Shown here piece after piece: positions 1-7,839 of a stretch of 9,736 bases of DNA (positions within the stretch are counted from its first letter, which is position 1; the number at the start of each line of letters is the position of its first letter). Both the position numbers and the translations under genes were made by a program. The stretch comes from Planctomycetota bacterium (lineage in GTDB: Bacteria; Planctomycetota; Phycisphaerae; WQYP01): the NCBI GenBank assembly GCA_021828925.1, contig JAJZCT010000079.1, forward strand, positions 1 to 9,736, written 5' to 3'. The notes under the pieces are model-generated. The model was not told the DNA's origin. It did not search any database and saw only the letters and a list, made by a program, of their open reading frames with translations.

Positions 1-1564
1 CTATGCCCCGATAACCTACGGCCAGGATGTCGCCACGGCCCGAACCTTGCTGGCCCATTATGGATTCAGCAAACCCATCTGGGTTTCTGAGGCTGGCTTG
101 CCCGCCATGGGACGCAGCCGTCCGTTGCAACCGGGCGGCCATCCGGAAGACGATGCCACACAGGCCCGCTGGCAAGCCGAAGCGGTGGTCCAGGATGAAG
201 TTTCCCTACGTGCCTTAGGCGTGGCACGGGTGTTCTTCTTTGTATTTCCGCCCTTCAGCGGATCCAATGGCCAGAAAGTCTGGGGCCTGCTGCGGTGGAA
301 TTGGACGGTTAAACCCGGTTATGTCGCTTTGGCGAATCTGACAGCGCAGTTGGGCAATCGCCATTATCTTGGTCCGTTAGCCCTAGGCACGGGCGTGCAT
401 GCCTATCTGTTCCAATCCCGGCGCGCCGCGACCGTGTCACTACCGTCAGGCGGTGGCGGTTCTCCAGCGGACGGCGGCCAAACCCTGGTGGTTTGGGCGG
501 CCAAAAAACAGAGCGTCATTTTGCCCGTCCGCTCCAAGCGGGTTGACTCTTTGCAGCGGGTCAATTTGGTGGGCACGCCGTCGCGTCTTTCGCCGGGTCC
601 TGATCAACGTTATCACCTCACCGTGGGACGGGCACCGCTTTTCATCAACGGCCCCATGGGTTTGCGCCCCAGTGCTGCGCCGCCGTCCGCGCCCGCTATC
701 AGTGCAAGACCTTCCGCCAAAAACTTGGCCCTAGTGCTGCGGATAAAATTGGGCCGCGCCTTCACCAGTCGTGGCAATTACGCCACCTTGCCAGGCAACC
801 GTGGCCGCGCCGTGGTGGAGGCCTATAACTTCAGTTCCAAGCCAGTGCGGGGTGCGTTGTACGACTCCAGTGTCGGGTGGAGCATTCGCGGCCTGCCGCG
901 CCGTATTACCGTGCCCGCCATGGGCGTCTTCAAACTTCCGGTGCAGGTTCAAATTGCCCCGGCGGGGCGGCAGATGATACGGCAACATCCGTTCCGCAAC
1001 ATGGCTCTGAAACTGAACGGGCGCTTCGCCGGCTGTTCGGTTGATCCGGTCGTAATTCCCATTCGGCGCCCCTTCGCCCGATTGCTTTCCTTTTTCAAAC
1101 GGCGTTCTATGAACGTGGTAAATCCGAAACGATGGAACGCCAATGCCTCCGGGAAAATGACCATAACGGCCGATAAGCGCCAGCATGCCATGCGGTTCCA
1201 AGTGGCTTTTCCGCCGCATGCGGGCGGCTGGGTTTACCCGAATTTCAGTTTGCGTGTGCCGGCTGAAGGCTTAGCCGGGTCGGTCGAAGTCAGTTTCCAA
1301 GTTAAAAGGCAACCGTTGGCCGCGGGCCAGGTGCCTCCAGCCACGACGTCCAATTTATTGATGGCGGTCAACGCCAAGGGCCAATGGCGGGGCTTCCCTT
1401 ATCCGCTGGCCTCACACTGGCGGACGGTATATGTGGCTTGGGGCCATTTCAACCCCGCCGCCGTGGTGGCGCTGCGCATCGGATGCAATCCCCGCGAGGA
1501 TCATTTTACGTATTGGGTGCGTGATTTTAACGTCTATTACCGGCGGAAGAACCGGGCGAAATAG
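1..1564 (+). CDS. Clan GH-A glycosidase-like protein, 3' part (5' end outside window)
   Basis: The reading frame is open from the first full codon at base 2 to the TAG at 1562-1564 (520 codons) with no convincing start, so this is the C-terminal part of a larger gene. It opens inside a TIM barrel. The motif PIWVSEAGLP places a probable catalytic nucleophile Glu at bases 89-91, and the usual NEP acid/base motif must lie upstream of the window. The barrel ends with LGVARVFFFVFPPF and a tryptophan-rich stretch, followed by the helix leading into accessory beta-strands (about 360-660). A probable Ig-like beta-domain follows (about 720-1000), then a C-terminal jelly-roll-like module (about 1080-1555) with the motif GGWVYPNF. 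The layout after the nucleophile matches the next gene point by point, so the two are tandem paralogues. Known of the clan: retaining glycosidases using two glutamates. Inferred: an exported glycan hydrolase of unknown substrate. The family (GH39-like or unassigned) cannot be fixed without the missing part. Confidence 0.8.
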   Translation, partial: YAPITYGQDVATARTLLAHYGFSKPIWVSEAGLPAMGRSRPLQPGGHPEDDATQARWQAEAVVQDEVSLRALGVARVFFFVFPPFSGSNGQKVWGLLRWNWTVKPGYVALANLTAQLGNRHYLGPLALGTGVHAYLFQSRRAATVSLPSGGGGSPADGGQTLVVWAAKKQSVILPVRSKRVDSLQRVNLVGTPSRLSPGPDQRYHLTVGRAPLFINGPMGLRPSAAPPSAPAISARPSAKNLALVLRIKLGRAFTSRGNYATLPGNRGRAVVEAYNFSSKPVRGALYDSSVGWSIRGLPRRITVPAMGVFKLPVQVQIAPAGRQMIRQHPFRNMALKLNGRFAGCSVDPVVIPIRRPFARLLSFFKRRSMNVVNPKRWNANASGKMTITADKRQHAMRFQVAFPPHAGGWVYPNFSLRVPAEGLAGSVEVSFQVKRQPLAAGQVPPATTSNLLMAVNAKGQWRGFPYPLASHWRTVYVAWGHFNPAAVVALRIGCNPREDHFTYWVRDFNVYYRRKNRAK

Positions 1565-1567
1565 GGT

Positions 1568-1572
1568 AGGAG
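1568..1572 (+). promoter_or_regulatory. Ribosome binding site of the second gene
   Basis: AGGAG lies 9 bases before the ATG at 1582, inside the 17-base gap after the first gene's stop. It supports 1582 as the start over the in-frame ATG at 1591. The tight spacing suggests that the two paralogues are translated from one message. Confidence 0.7.
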
Positions 1573-1581
1573 CATTGTAAG

Positions 1582-4095
1582 ATGGCGTATATGTTTTCAC
1601 GGCGGGCCGTTCTCGGTTTGCCAATACGGATTCTGGTAGGCGGATTACTCGTAGCCGCTATCGGCAAGCAAACCATGGCGGTTGGCGCCACGGCGGCGGC
1701 GGCGGCAGTGCCATTGCAGGCCAGGGACTTTACACGATTCTTTGTTACGCCGAATCAACCGGCGGTGCTGTTATGGAAACTCGAGAGTTCTGTAAGATCG
1801 CGGGCGATGCGTTGGCGCATCACCAACTATTGGGGTCGGCGGATTGCGGAGGGAACTTCACTGCCCGCCAATAACACGATTAATCTGCCGGTGCGTCTGC
1901 CGCGCGGATTTTATCAGATCACCTTCCCCGGCAACGGGCGGAAGTTCGGCGTGGTGTCCATCGCCGCACATCAGGGCCCGGCGGGGCACTTTTTCTCAAT
2001 TGATAGCGCGATGTCCGAGCTGGTCAATAACCCGACGAATCGCCAGGCCGTGAGGGTGGGGATGATCAGGATTCTGAAGCGCAGCGGCATCGGTATGTCG
2101 CGGGAGCGACTGAGTTGGGCGCAAATCAATCCCGCCGTGGGAAAATTTGACTGGAACAGGGGTTGCCAATATGGCCGGTTGGCCAACGATTATTTTCATA
2201 ACGGCGTGCGAATGTTGCAGATGTTCGCAGACGCACCGGCTTGGACCGACAAAGGCTCTACCGGACCATACCCCATGAACTTGCCGCAAACCGCGCGCAG
2301 CTGGGCGGTCATCGGGAATTATTTCCACAAGCAATGGGGCGCTCTGGAAACTTGGAACGAACCGGATGGAAGCGGTACGCCACCAGACCAGTTGTTGCCG
2401 ATGGTCAAGGCCATCGCGTACAGTTTTCAACGGGCGGATCTCCATATTCCGCTGGTCGGCGGAGTATTCGCACTTTCCGTACCCGGGTTTTTCCAACGCG
2501 ATTGCGCGATGAACGGTTTGTTGGATCAGGTCAACGTGATTAGTTTTCACGATTACCATGCTCCGACCGAAATACCCACTGCGGTTGCCGCCTACCGACA
2601 CTATCTGGCGGCCTTTGGCAAACCATCCATGCCGCTGTGGATCACAGAAAGCGGCAAGGCTTGGCCGGCTGGCACGGCCCGCCCGCACCGGGGGCCGGAC
2701 ATGACTTCCGCCCTGTGGATCACCATGAAGGCGGTGGAAGCCCGCGCCTGCGGCATCGCGCGTTACTTCGCTTTCGTCTATCCATTCTATACGGAGCACG
2801 ACGCGACTTTTAATAATTGGGGCATGATGGGGCAAGAGCATACACCTCTGCGAAGTATGGCGGCGTACGTGAACTGCGTGTCGGAACTCTCCGGATGGTC
2901 TTATGCGGGGAATCTCAAAGTTGCGGATCACGCGGTACTTTTAGCGCCGGTCTTTGCGCGCGGCGATCGGCGAACCGCGGTTGTTTATACCGGCGATGCA
3001 AATCCCCACGCGACGCTTGGGTTAACATTACACGGCATCAGCATTCGGGGTATCGATGGCCGCAAGCTACAACGGAATGCCAAGGGAGCAATCCCCATTC
3101 CCGACGGCCTGGTATACCTGCGTGGCCCCGCCGGCGCATTTGCCGGAAAAATTAAAACCGACACCGAAGCGGGACGGCTTTACGCGATTTCCCGTCAGCC
3201 TCCGCCCACGCCACGGCATCATTCTCCAATCATTTTGCAATTGGCACACCCGAGATCCGCTTGGTCCGACGAAGCGTATGCCCTGCCCAATACCGCCAAG
3301 GCCGCCATCGCCGTGCGCGTTTGGAATCTTGCCAAGCACGCGATAACCGTGCGGTTGACCATGCGCGGCCGTCACGCTGCGGCAGACCATAATCCCATTG
3401 CCTTAAGCGTCCAGCGGCGGATACCCGCGCAAGGCGACGTATTGGTAAAATGGATGGTTCGACATCCGGAGCGGACCATGGGGCTGGGCCTTGTGCATTC
3501 CCATTATCTGATGGTGACAGGACAAGAGATGCCGGCCAACACCAATACGCCGGCCATAAGTCCGTTGGCGATTCCCATTCGGTTGCAGGGATCCATACGT
3601 GAATTTTTGGCCAGGTATCCGCAGCACTTGGAGCTGAAGATTAGTAAACTGGGCAGGTGGCGGAAAAATATCACGGCTCATGCCAACCTATCGTTCTTTA
3701 TTCCCCAAGCCGGCGGCTGGGGGATGAAGGTGGCATTCCATCATGGTGCTCCGTGGGCGTACCCGCAATTTCCGCTGCCCGGCGGCATTTACGCCAAACA
3801 GGTGGAGACGGTGCTGTTGCGGGCCCGCGTGGCCAAGCCGGCCATGGTTCGGCTGATGATTTTCAATAAAGTGGGCCCGGATTATTGTACCCTTTCGTCG
3901 CCGATTATTGCCGCCGATGGAAAATGGCATACCGTGTTGATTCCGCTGTCGCGGCTAAGCCCCATGGGCCATGGCCCGGCACACCTTCATGGCCTGGCCG
4001 GCGCAAAATTTATATCCGTGGGCTTGAATAACGGCAGCGCCAAGGGAAGCAATAAATTGGAAGTGAAAAGTTTTTATTTACTGTACCGGCAATAA
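1582..4095 (+). CDS. Multi-domain clan GH-A glycoside hydrolase (GH39-like), Tat-exported
   Basis: An 837-residue protein, probably a retaining glycosidase acting outside the cytoplasm. The N-terminus has SRRAVLG (residues 6-12), a Tat-type twin arginine, followed by a hydrophobic stretch and an alanine-rich tail. Residues about 50-130 form a beta-sandwich-like region (WRITNYWGRR, then LPRGFYQI). The barrel runs from about 137 to 450. It contains ETWNEPD with the probable acid/base Glu260, HDYH with the conserved His323 and Tyr325, and PLWITESG with the probable nucleophile Glu356. Accessory strands (about 455-525), an Ig-like region (about 545-660) and a C-terminal jelly-roll-like module (about 670-837, motif WAYPQFPLP) follow. 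The last two modules are shared with the upstream paralogue, 17 bases away. The start is set by AGGAG 9 bases upstream. The clan is clear from both glutamate motifs. The exact GH family and substrate are not, and GH39, an unassigned GH-A family or a GH5-like enzyme are all possible. Confidence 0.85.
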   Translation: MAYMFSRRAVLGLPIRILVGGLLVAAIGKQTMAVGATAAAAAVPLQARDFTRFFVTPNQPAVLLWKLESSVRSRAMRWRITNYWGRRIAEGTSLPANNTINLPVRLPRGFYQITFPGNGRKFGVVSIAAHQGPAGHFFSIDSAMSELVNNPTNRQAVRVGMIRILKRSGIGMSRERLSWAQINPAVGKFDWNRGCQYGRLANDYFHNGVRMLQMFADAPAWTDKGSTGPYPMNLPQTARSWAVIGNYFHKQWGALETWNEPDGSGTPPDQLLPMVKAIAYSFQRADLHIPLVGGVFALSVPGFFQRDCAMNGLLDQVNVISFHDYHAPTEIPTAVAAYRHYLAAFGKPSMPLWITESGKAWPAGTARPHRGPDMTSALWITMKAVEARACGIARYFAFVYPFYTEHDATFNNWGMMGQEHTPLRSMAAYVNCVSELSGWSYAGNLKVADHAVLLAPVFARGDRRTAVVYTGDANPHATLGLTLHGISIRGIDGRKLQRNAKGAIPIPDGLVYLRGPAGAFAGKIKTDTEAGRLYAISRQPPPTPRHHSPIILQLAHPRSAWSDEAYALPNTAKAAIAVRVWNLAKHAITVRLTMRGRHAAADHNPIALSVQRRIPAQGDVLVKWMVRHPERTMGLGLVHSHYLMVTGQEMPANTNTPAISPLAIPIRLQGSIREFLARYPQHLELKISKLGRWRKNITAHANLSFFIPQAGGWGMKVAFHHGAPWAYPQFPLPGGIYAKQVETVLLRARVAKPAMVRLMIFNKVGPDYCTLSSPIIAADGKWHTVLIPLSRLSPMGHGPAHLHGLAGAKFISVGLNNGSAKGSNKLEVKSFYLLYRQ
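1691..1706 (+). repeat. Short CGG trinucleotide run in the signal-peptide region
   Basis: Five CGG units plus one base lie in frame and encode most of a run of five alanines (residues 38-42) just after the hydrophobic part of the second gene's signal peptide. It is a simple low-complexity tract. Gain or loss of units would only lengthen or shorten the alanine linker near the probable cleavage site. Confidence 0.6.
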
Positions 4096-4183
4096 GGTTG
4101 GCACCGTCCACCGCACCACAATATACATGGTACCAGTAGTACCCGATTTAGTATGGATCAACCAAACATGAGAAGATAGTTTT
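4096..4183. promoter_or_regulatory. Intergenic region with an operator-like inverted repeat
   Basis: This 88-base gap is AT-richer than the flanking genes. It holds an imperfect palindrome at 4129-4143 (GGTAC, five bases, GTACC; seven-base arms with one mismatch). Just upstream, at 4115-4126, is ACCACAATATAC, a 12-base word that recurs after the last gene. Near the 3' end, GAGAAG (4170-4175) sits 8 bases before the ATG at 4184 and is a weak ribosome binding site. No GC-rich hairpin followed by a T-run is present, so there is no evidence of a terminator. A regulator-binding role for the palindrome is inference. Confidence 0.35.
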
Positions 4184-5623
4184 ATGCAGCGCAGAGATTT
4201 TTGTAAACTGGCGGCCACTGGTGTGGCGGGGGCGTTAACACTACCATGGAACGCAACGGCCGTTCAGGCGGGGCAACCCCGTACAGCGCTACATGCTGAT
4301 CCATTACCGGCAGGCAGCGGCGCTGCGTTGCCCAAGGTACGAATCCATCCAGGGTGGAAAGGACTGGTGACGGAAGGCAATAAGCCCTTTATTCCGTTTG
4401 GTGCTGCTTATTTCAGACCGAATACCGGTTGGGCACCGCAGGTATGGAAGCAATTTGACGCTACCGCTACCGCCAGAGATTTTGTTATCCTCAAAGCGAA
4501 CCACTTCAATACCGCGCGGATATTCTTGACCTCTGCGGCATTTTATCCAAAACCGGGTGCCCTGAATTCGCAGGCCTTGGAGAAATTGGACGCGTTGATT
4601 GCGGCGGCCGAAACGGCCGGTATTTATTTACAGCTCTGTGGATTGGCTGGATGGGAAGGGGTGCCCGCATGGCAGCGCACCGACGTATTTGCCGATCCCC
4701 GGGCATTGGCGGATCAGGAGCAATTCTGGTCGTTATTTGCCAGTCGGTATAAGGGGCGCAATGTCATTCTCACTTATGAGTTGGCCAATGAACCCACGGT
4801 GAACTGGAACGGTCCGGCGATGCAGGCCCTGTGGAATAAATGGAATGGTAAATCGACTCCCATTCCACCGGCAAAAGATAATCCGGGCGATTCCGCCCTG
4901 CTGGCCTATCAGCATTTTCGAGAGCATGTGGCCGATGTATGGACCCGGCGGCAGGTTGATGCGATCAAACAGGCGGATCCGAACGCTCTGGTCACCATCG
5001 GTTTAATTCAGTGGTCGATACCCGCGATTCCCAAGGCGCCACATTTTTATTCCGGCTTCCGTCCGCAACGGCTGGCCAAGTTGCTGGATTTCATGGAGGT
5101 ACACTTTTATCCGTTGGCGGCGGGCGGGTATCGGTACCAATCCGAAGCGATCCGGCAAGCGAATTTGGCGTATCTGGAGTCGGTGGTGCGTGAAACCGCG
5201 CTACCGGGGTTGCCGACGGTGTTGGGTGAGTTTGGTTGGTACGGCGGTGGCATCTGCCCGCACTACGGCCCGCCAAGGCCGGCCACGCAACAGCAGCAGG
5301 CCCACTTTTGCGGTCTGGAAGTTCGCACCTCCACGCCACTGGTATGCGGGTGGTTGAATTGGGCCACGTACGATGATCCCGCGGCGGCGGATGTTACCCG
5401 TTTCAGCGGTTTATTTACTGCGGATGGCACGGTGAAAGCATGGGGCCGGCGCTTCAGCCATATTGCCCATGAGTATCAGCACCATCTGCCACCGGTGCCG
5501 CTGGGGCAAATCGGCCCGCGGCCGAAGTTGCCATGGGATGCGTGTCTAACGAGTTCGGCGGCGGCGGAGAAGTTCCGCGTGGAATACCTCGCGGCGTTCG
5601 GGCGCGAAGAGTTCCGCACGTGA
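4184..5623 (+). CDS. GH5/cellulase-like glycoside hydrolase, Tat-exported
   Basis: A 479-residue, essentially single-domain enzyme. The N-terminus MQRRDFCKLAATG carries a Tat twin-arginine motif (Arg3-Arg4, Phe6) with a hydrophobic segment to about residue 21 and possible cleavage after Ala26 or Ala29. The barrel follows at about 50-440. It has the strand GNKPFIPFGAAYF, FNTARIF with the conserved Arg112, YELANEP with the probable acid/base Glu203, EVHFYP with His307 and Tyr309, and LGEFGWYGG with the probable nucleophile Glu349. The barrel closes with WLNWATYDD and FSGLFTADG. This set is typical of GH5 cellulases and mannanases and related clan GH-A enzymes, which hydrolyse beta-linked glycans with retention. 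No carbohydrate-binding module is attached, unlike its neighbours. It lies 88 bases after the second gene and 44 before the fourth. The weak GAGAAG site supports the start. The substrate cannot be read from sequence. Confidence 0.85.
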   Translation: MQRRDFCKLAATGVAGALTLPWNATAVQAGQPRTALHADPLPAGSGAALPKVRIHPGWKGLVTEGNKPFIPFGAAYFRPNTGWAPQVWKQFDATATARDFVILKANHFNTARIFLTSAAFYPKPGALNSQALEKLDALIAAAETAGIYLQLCGLAGWEGVPAWQRTDVFADPRALADQEQFWSLFASRYKGRNVILTYELANEPTVNWNGPAMQALWNKWNGKSTPIPPAKDNPGDSALLAYQHFREHVADVWTRRQVDAIKQADPNALVTIGLIQWSIPAIPKAPHFYSGFRPQRLAKLLDFMEVHFYPLAAGGYRYQSEAIRQANLAYLESVVRETALPGLPTVLGEFGWYGGGICPHYGPPRPATQQQQAHFCGLEVRTSTPLVCGWLNWATYDDPAAADVTRFSGLFTADGTVKAWGRRFSHIAHEYQHHLPPVPLGQIGPRPKLPWDACLTSSAAAEKFRVEYLAAFGREEFRT

Positions 5624-5653
5624 ACAAGTCGCAGGGAATCGGGTATTGTTTTC

Positions 5654-5658
5654 AGGAG
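5654..5658 (+). promoter_or_regulatory. Ribosome binding site deciding the start of the fourth gene
   Basis: AGGAG lies 9 bases before the ATG at 5668. This favours 5668 over the in-frame ATG at 5533, which would overlap the previous gene by 91 bases. It also favours 5668 over the in-frame ATG at 5746, which has only a poorly spaced GGGAAG. Confidence 0.65.
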
Positions 5659-5667
5659 CTATTTCTT

Positions 5668-7575
5668 ATGCATAGCGATTATTTTCGGGATTTGGCCGCA
5701 GCGGTTTTGGCGGGGTGCCGAGAGTTGCGGGAAGTTGGACGCTCGATGGTAGGCTCATTGAAGCGCCCGTGGAGGTGCGCTCTGATGGTGCTGGCTTTGG
5801 TCTGGGGCGTCCGGGGCGGGGTTCTTGGCGCACACCAGGCTTTTTCGGTTCCCGGCCAAGCGGCTGCGGCGGTGCTTGCGGTCAGTGAGATTCCAGGGCC
5901 GACAGTCCCCGACGGCTTGGGCGTCAACATCCACTTCACCAATCCCCGTCCTGGAGAGATGCGAATGCTGGCTGCCACAGGAGTGCGATGGATTCGCATG
6001 GATTTTGCCTGGGGCGCCACGGAAACACAAAAAGGGCGATACAACTTTGCAGCCTACCTCCGTCTGATTACCGCGCTGCGACGTTATCATATTCGGCCGA
6101 TGCTGATTCTTGATTACGGCAATCCGCTTTACCAGCATGGCGCCTTTCCCACCACGCCGGTGGCTCGTGCGGCTTTCAGCCGGTGGGCTGTCACGGCGGT
6201 TACGACGTTCCGCGGCTACGGCATCATGTGGGAAATGTACAATGAACCCAACGGCACGCTGGGACACGCAACGCCGGCGCAATACGCCAGGCTCGCAGTG
6301 GAAGTTGGCCGGGCCATCCATCAAGCCGATCCGCACGCCCTGTATGTCGGCCCCGCGCTGGCGTTGATGGATCGGCCATGGTTAAAGCGGATACTGCAAG
6401 ATGGGGTGCTCAAGGAATTCGATGCCATCACCGTTCATCCGTATCGTCAAACTCCGCCGGAAACCGTAGGGGCGGACTATGCACAATTTCGTCAACTCAT
6501 CGCCCGTTACGCCCCGACGGGCAAGGTTGTCCCGCTGATTTCCGGCGAATGGGGTTATTCAACAACATTCATGAATCGCAACGCCAATCGGCAGGGGAAA
6601 TATCTGGCGCGGGAATTCTTGACCAATCTCATGTGCCGCATTCCCCTTTCCATCTGGTATGACTGGCATAACGATGGGACCATTGGATTGGGTCATCCCA
6701 CGGCCGGTAGCTTTGAAATTACCCATATCGCCGTATCCAACGGGGCCGGGGTTACAAAACCAATGCACTTGTTGGCCAAAGGGCACAAGTGGACTTTTTG
6801 GAACGGCGCGGAATTCCCCGGCGCCAAGGGCAGCTTCAAAATCATCCAAGATCATCAGGCGGCAGTGGGCCTGCTTCGGTACAATTTTTCCGGCGGTGGA
6901 AATTATGTGGATGCCAGTGTGAATGCTCCCATCAAGAAAGCGGGCACGCTGACATTCAAGGTCAAGTCTACGCAACGGACGCAGATATTGATTCGCATTA
7001 TGGACCACTCCGGTCAATGCCTGCAATTCTACCGGAATTATAACAAAATTAACCACTGGCAGGCGATAGCAGTGAACTTGGCCCATGGATCATTCATGCA
7101 TTGGGGTGGTAAGAATAATGGGGTAGTCGACTTCCCAATTGCTTCTGTCAGCCTTGGGGACAATAACCCCTATCACTCGTCGGAGAGGCATTTTGGAATT
7201 GTTAAGTTCAAGTACCATCCCCATCGGCACTGGGTGTATACGCCCAAGCCAGCATTCTTTGCGTGCCGTACGCTCACGCACACGCTGTGCGGGTTTCATT
7301 TCGACAAGCGTTTGAAAGAGAACAATCCCAAGGATTTTGTGCTGGTATTCGCGCAGGGCCGGCGGCGGCGCTGGGTGGCCTGGACCATGGTGAAACCCAA
7401 GCCCGGGCGCGGGGTGGCAGCGCTGCCCGTCCCGGCGGGAAGCTATCGCATAATCAACTATCTTGGCAGCGAGCGTATTAATGCCCAGGCCACGGCGGCG
7501 GGGCTAAGATTACAGTTGTCCACCGGGCCGCAATACGTTGTTCCATCGCCCGCCGCCAACGGGAAAAACCGATGA
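5668..7575 (+). CDS. PslG/GH39-like glycoside hydrolase with an inserted jelly-roll module
   Basis: A 635-residue exported protein. A leader with KRPWR and a hydrophobic segment (residues about 36-55) looks like a Sec signal or membrane anchor. The barrel starts at about 80 (GVNIHF, WIRMDFAWGATE) and resembles PslG-type GH39 enzymes, endoglycosidases acting on exopolysaccharide. MYNEPNG gives the probable acid/base Glu193, TVHPY gives His257, and ISGEWGYS gives the probable nucleophile Glu294. The last barrel strand reads LSIWYDWHNDG (ending near 337). The expected last helix, PKPAFFACRTLTH, appears only at 526. The roughly 175 residues between them look like a jelly-roll carbohydrate-binding module (GAEFPGAKGSF, GNYVDASV, GQCLQFY, HWQAIAVNL). 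The usual accessory beta-strands close the protein (FVLVFAQG, RRWVAWT, GPQYVVP). The start at 5668 rests on AGGAG 9 bases upstream; ATG 5746 is the alternative and would give a more standard signal length. Substrate unknown. Confidence 0.85.
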   Translation: MHSDYFRDLAAAVLAGCRELREVGRSMVGSLKRPWRCALMVLALVWGVRGGVLGAHQAFSVPGQAAAAVLAVSEIPGPTVPDGLGVNIHFTNPRPGEMRMLAATGVRWIRMDFAWGATETQKGRYNFAAYLRLITALRRYHIRPMLILDYGNPLYQHGAFPTTPVARAAFSRWAVTAVTTFRGYGIMWEMYNEPNGTLGHATPAQYARLAVEVGRAIHQADPHALYVGPALALMDRPWLKRILQDGVLKEFDAITVHPYRQTPPETVGADYAQFRQLIARYAPTGKVVPLISGEWGYSTTFMNRNANRQGKYLAREFLTNLMCRIPLSIWYDWHNDGTIGLGHPTAGSFEITHIAVSNGAGVTKPMHLLAKGHKWTFWNGAEFPGAKGSFKIIQDHQAAVGLLRYNFSGGGNYVDASVNAPIKKAGTLTFKVKSTQRTQILIRIMDHSGQCLQFYRNYNKINHWQAIAVNLAHGSFMHWGGKNNGVVDFPIASVSLGDNNPYHSSERHFGIVKFKYHPHRHWVYTPKPAFFACRTLTHTLCGFHFDKRLKENNPKDFVLVFAQGRRRRWVAWTMVKPKPGRGVAALPVPAGSYRIINYLGSERINAQATAAGLRLQLSTGPQYVVPSPAANGKNR

Positions 7576-7839
7576 AAGTTATTTGGAAGAGCTTCGGCGG
7601 TTATCTATGGAACATGGCCGCTCCAATGATGAAAAGAAGTAGCTGTTCACAGAGATTGGGACGGGCAGACCGGAAGGCCTGTATCACAATGAGGGCCTCT
7701 CCCGCAGCGGGAATTGAAACCATTGGGGCTGCGGTCAGATCGGCTAATGACTCCAGCAGTTCACTCCATCAGAATCACCGGGTACAAGCGACGGAGTTTG
7801 ATTCCGGCCTGTAATCTCAAACGGAATGAGGCAATAGTT
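7576..7839. other. Intergenic gap of 264 bases with a doubtful small ORF
   Basis: This is the largest gap between genes here. An 80-codon frame (7572-7814) starts with an ATGA overlap on the stop of the fourth gene, but it has no recognisable domain, no obvious Shine-Dalgarno sequence beyond the coupling, and an unremarkable composition. It may be a decayed gene end or chance. A short CCCGCAGCGGG dyad (7701-7711) followed by GAATTGAAAC resembles one end of a CRISPR repeat, but it is single-copy. No terminator hairpin with a T-run was seen. The 3' end holds the ribosome binding site of the fifth gene. Confidence 0.4.
7828..7831 (+). promoter_or_regulatory. Ribosome binding site deciding the start of the fifth gene
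   Basis: GAGG lies 8 bases before the ATG at 7840. This start puts the Tat motif at residues 10-15, whereas the longest open frame (from 7714) would place an unlikely 42-residue extension in front of the signal peptide. Confidence 0.55.

Noticed and set aside
731..1219. 162-codon open frame on the minus strand
   Set aside because: It is antisense to the well-supported first gene, with a composition typical of a shadow frame and no domain.
1996..2931. 311-codon open frame on the minus strand
   Set aside because: It lies wholly opposite the catalytic barrel of the second gene, has no recognisable domain or ribosome site, and is explained as a shadow of GC-rich codon usage.
5533..5667. Longer N-terminus for the fourth gene from ATG 5533
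   Set aside because: It would overlap the third gene by 91 bases and lacks a ribosome site. The extension is low-complexity and lies before the leader.
5707..5718. Lipobox-like LAGC at residues 14-17 of the fourth protein
   Set aside because: The hydrophobic stretch before it is only about seven residues and the n-region has no net positive charge. A much better hydrophobic segment lies downstream.
7701..7720. CRISPR-repeat-like end: CCCGCAGCGGG dyad followed by GAATTGAAAC
   Set aside because: It occurs once only. There is no second copy at spacer distance and there are no cas genes, so it is taken as coincidence.
7714..7839. Longer N-terminus for the fifth gene from ATG 7714
   Set aside because: It would put 42 residues in front of a normal Tat signal. 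GAGG is well placed for ATG 7840.
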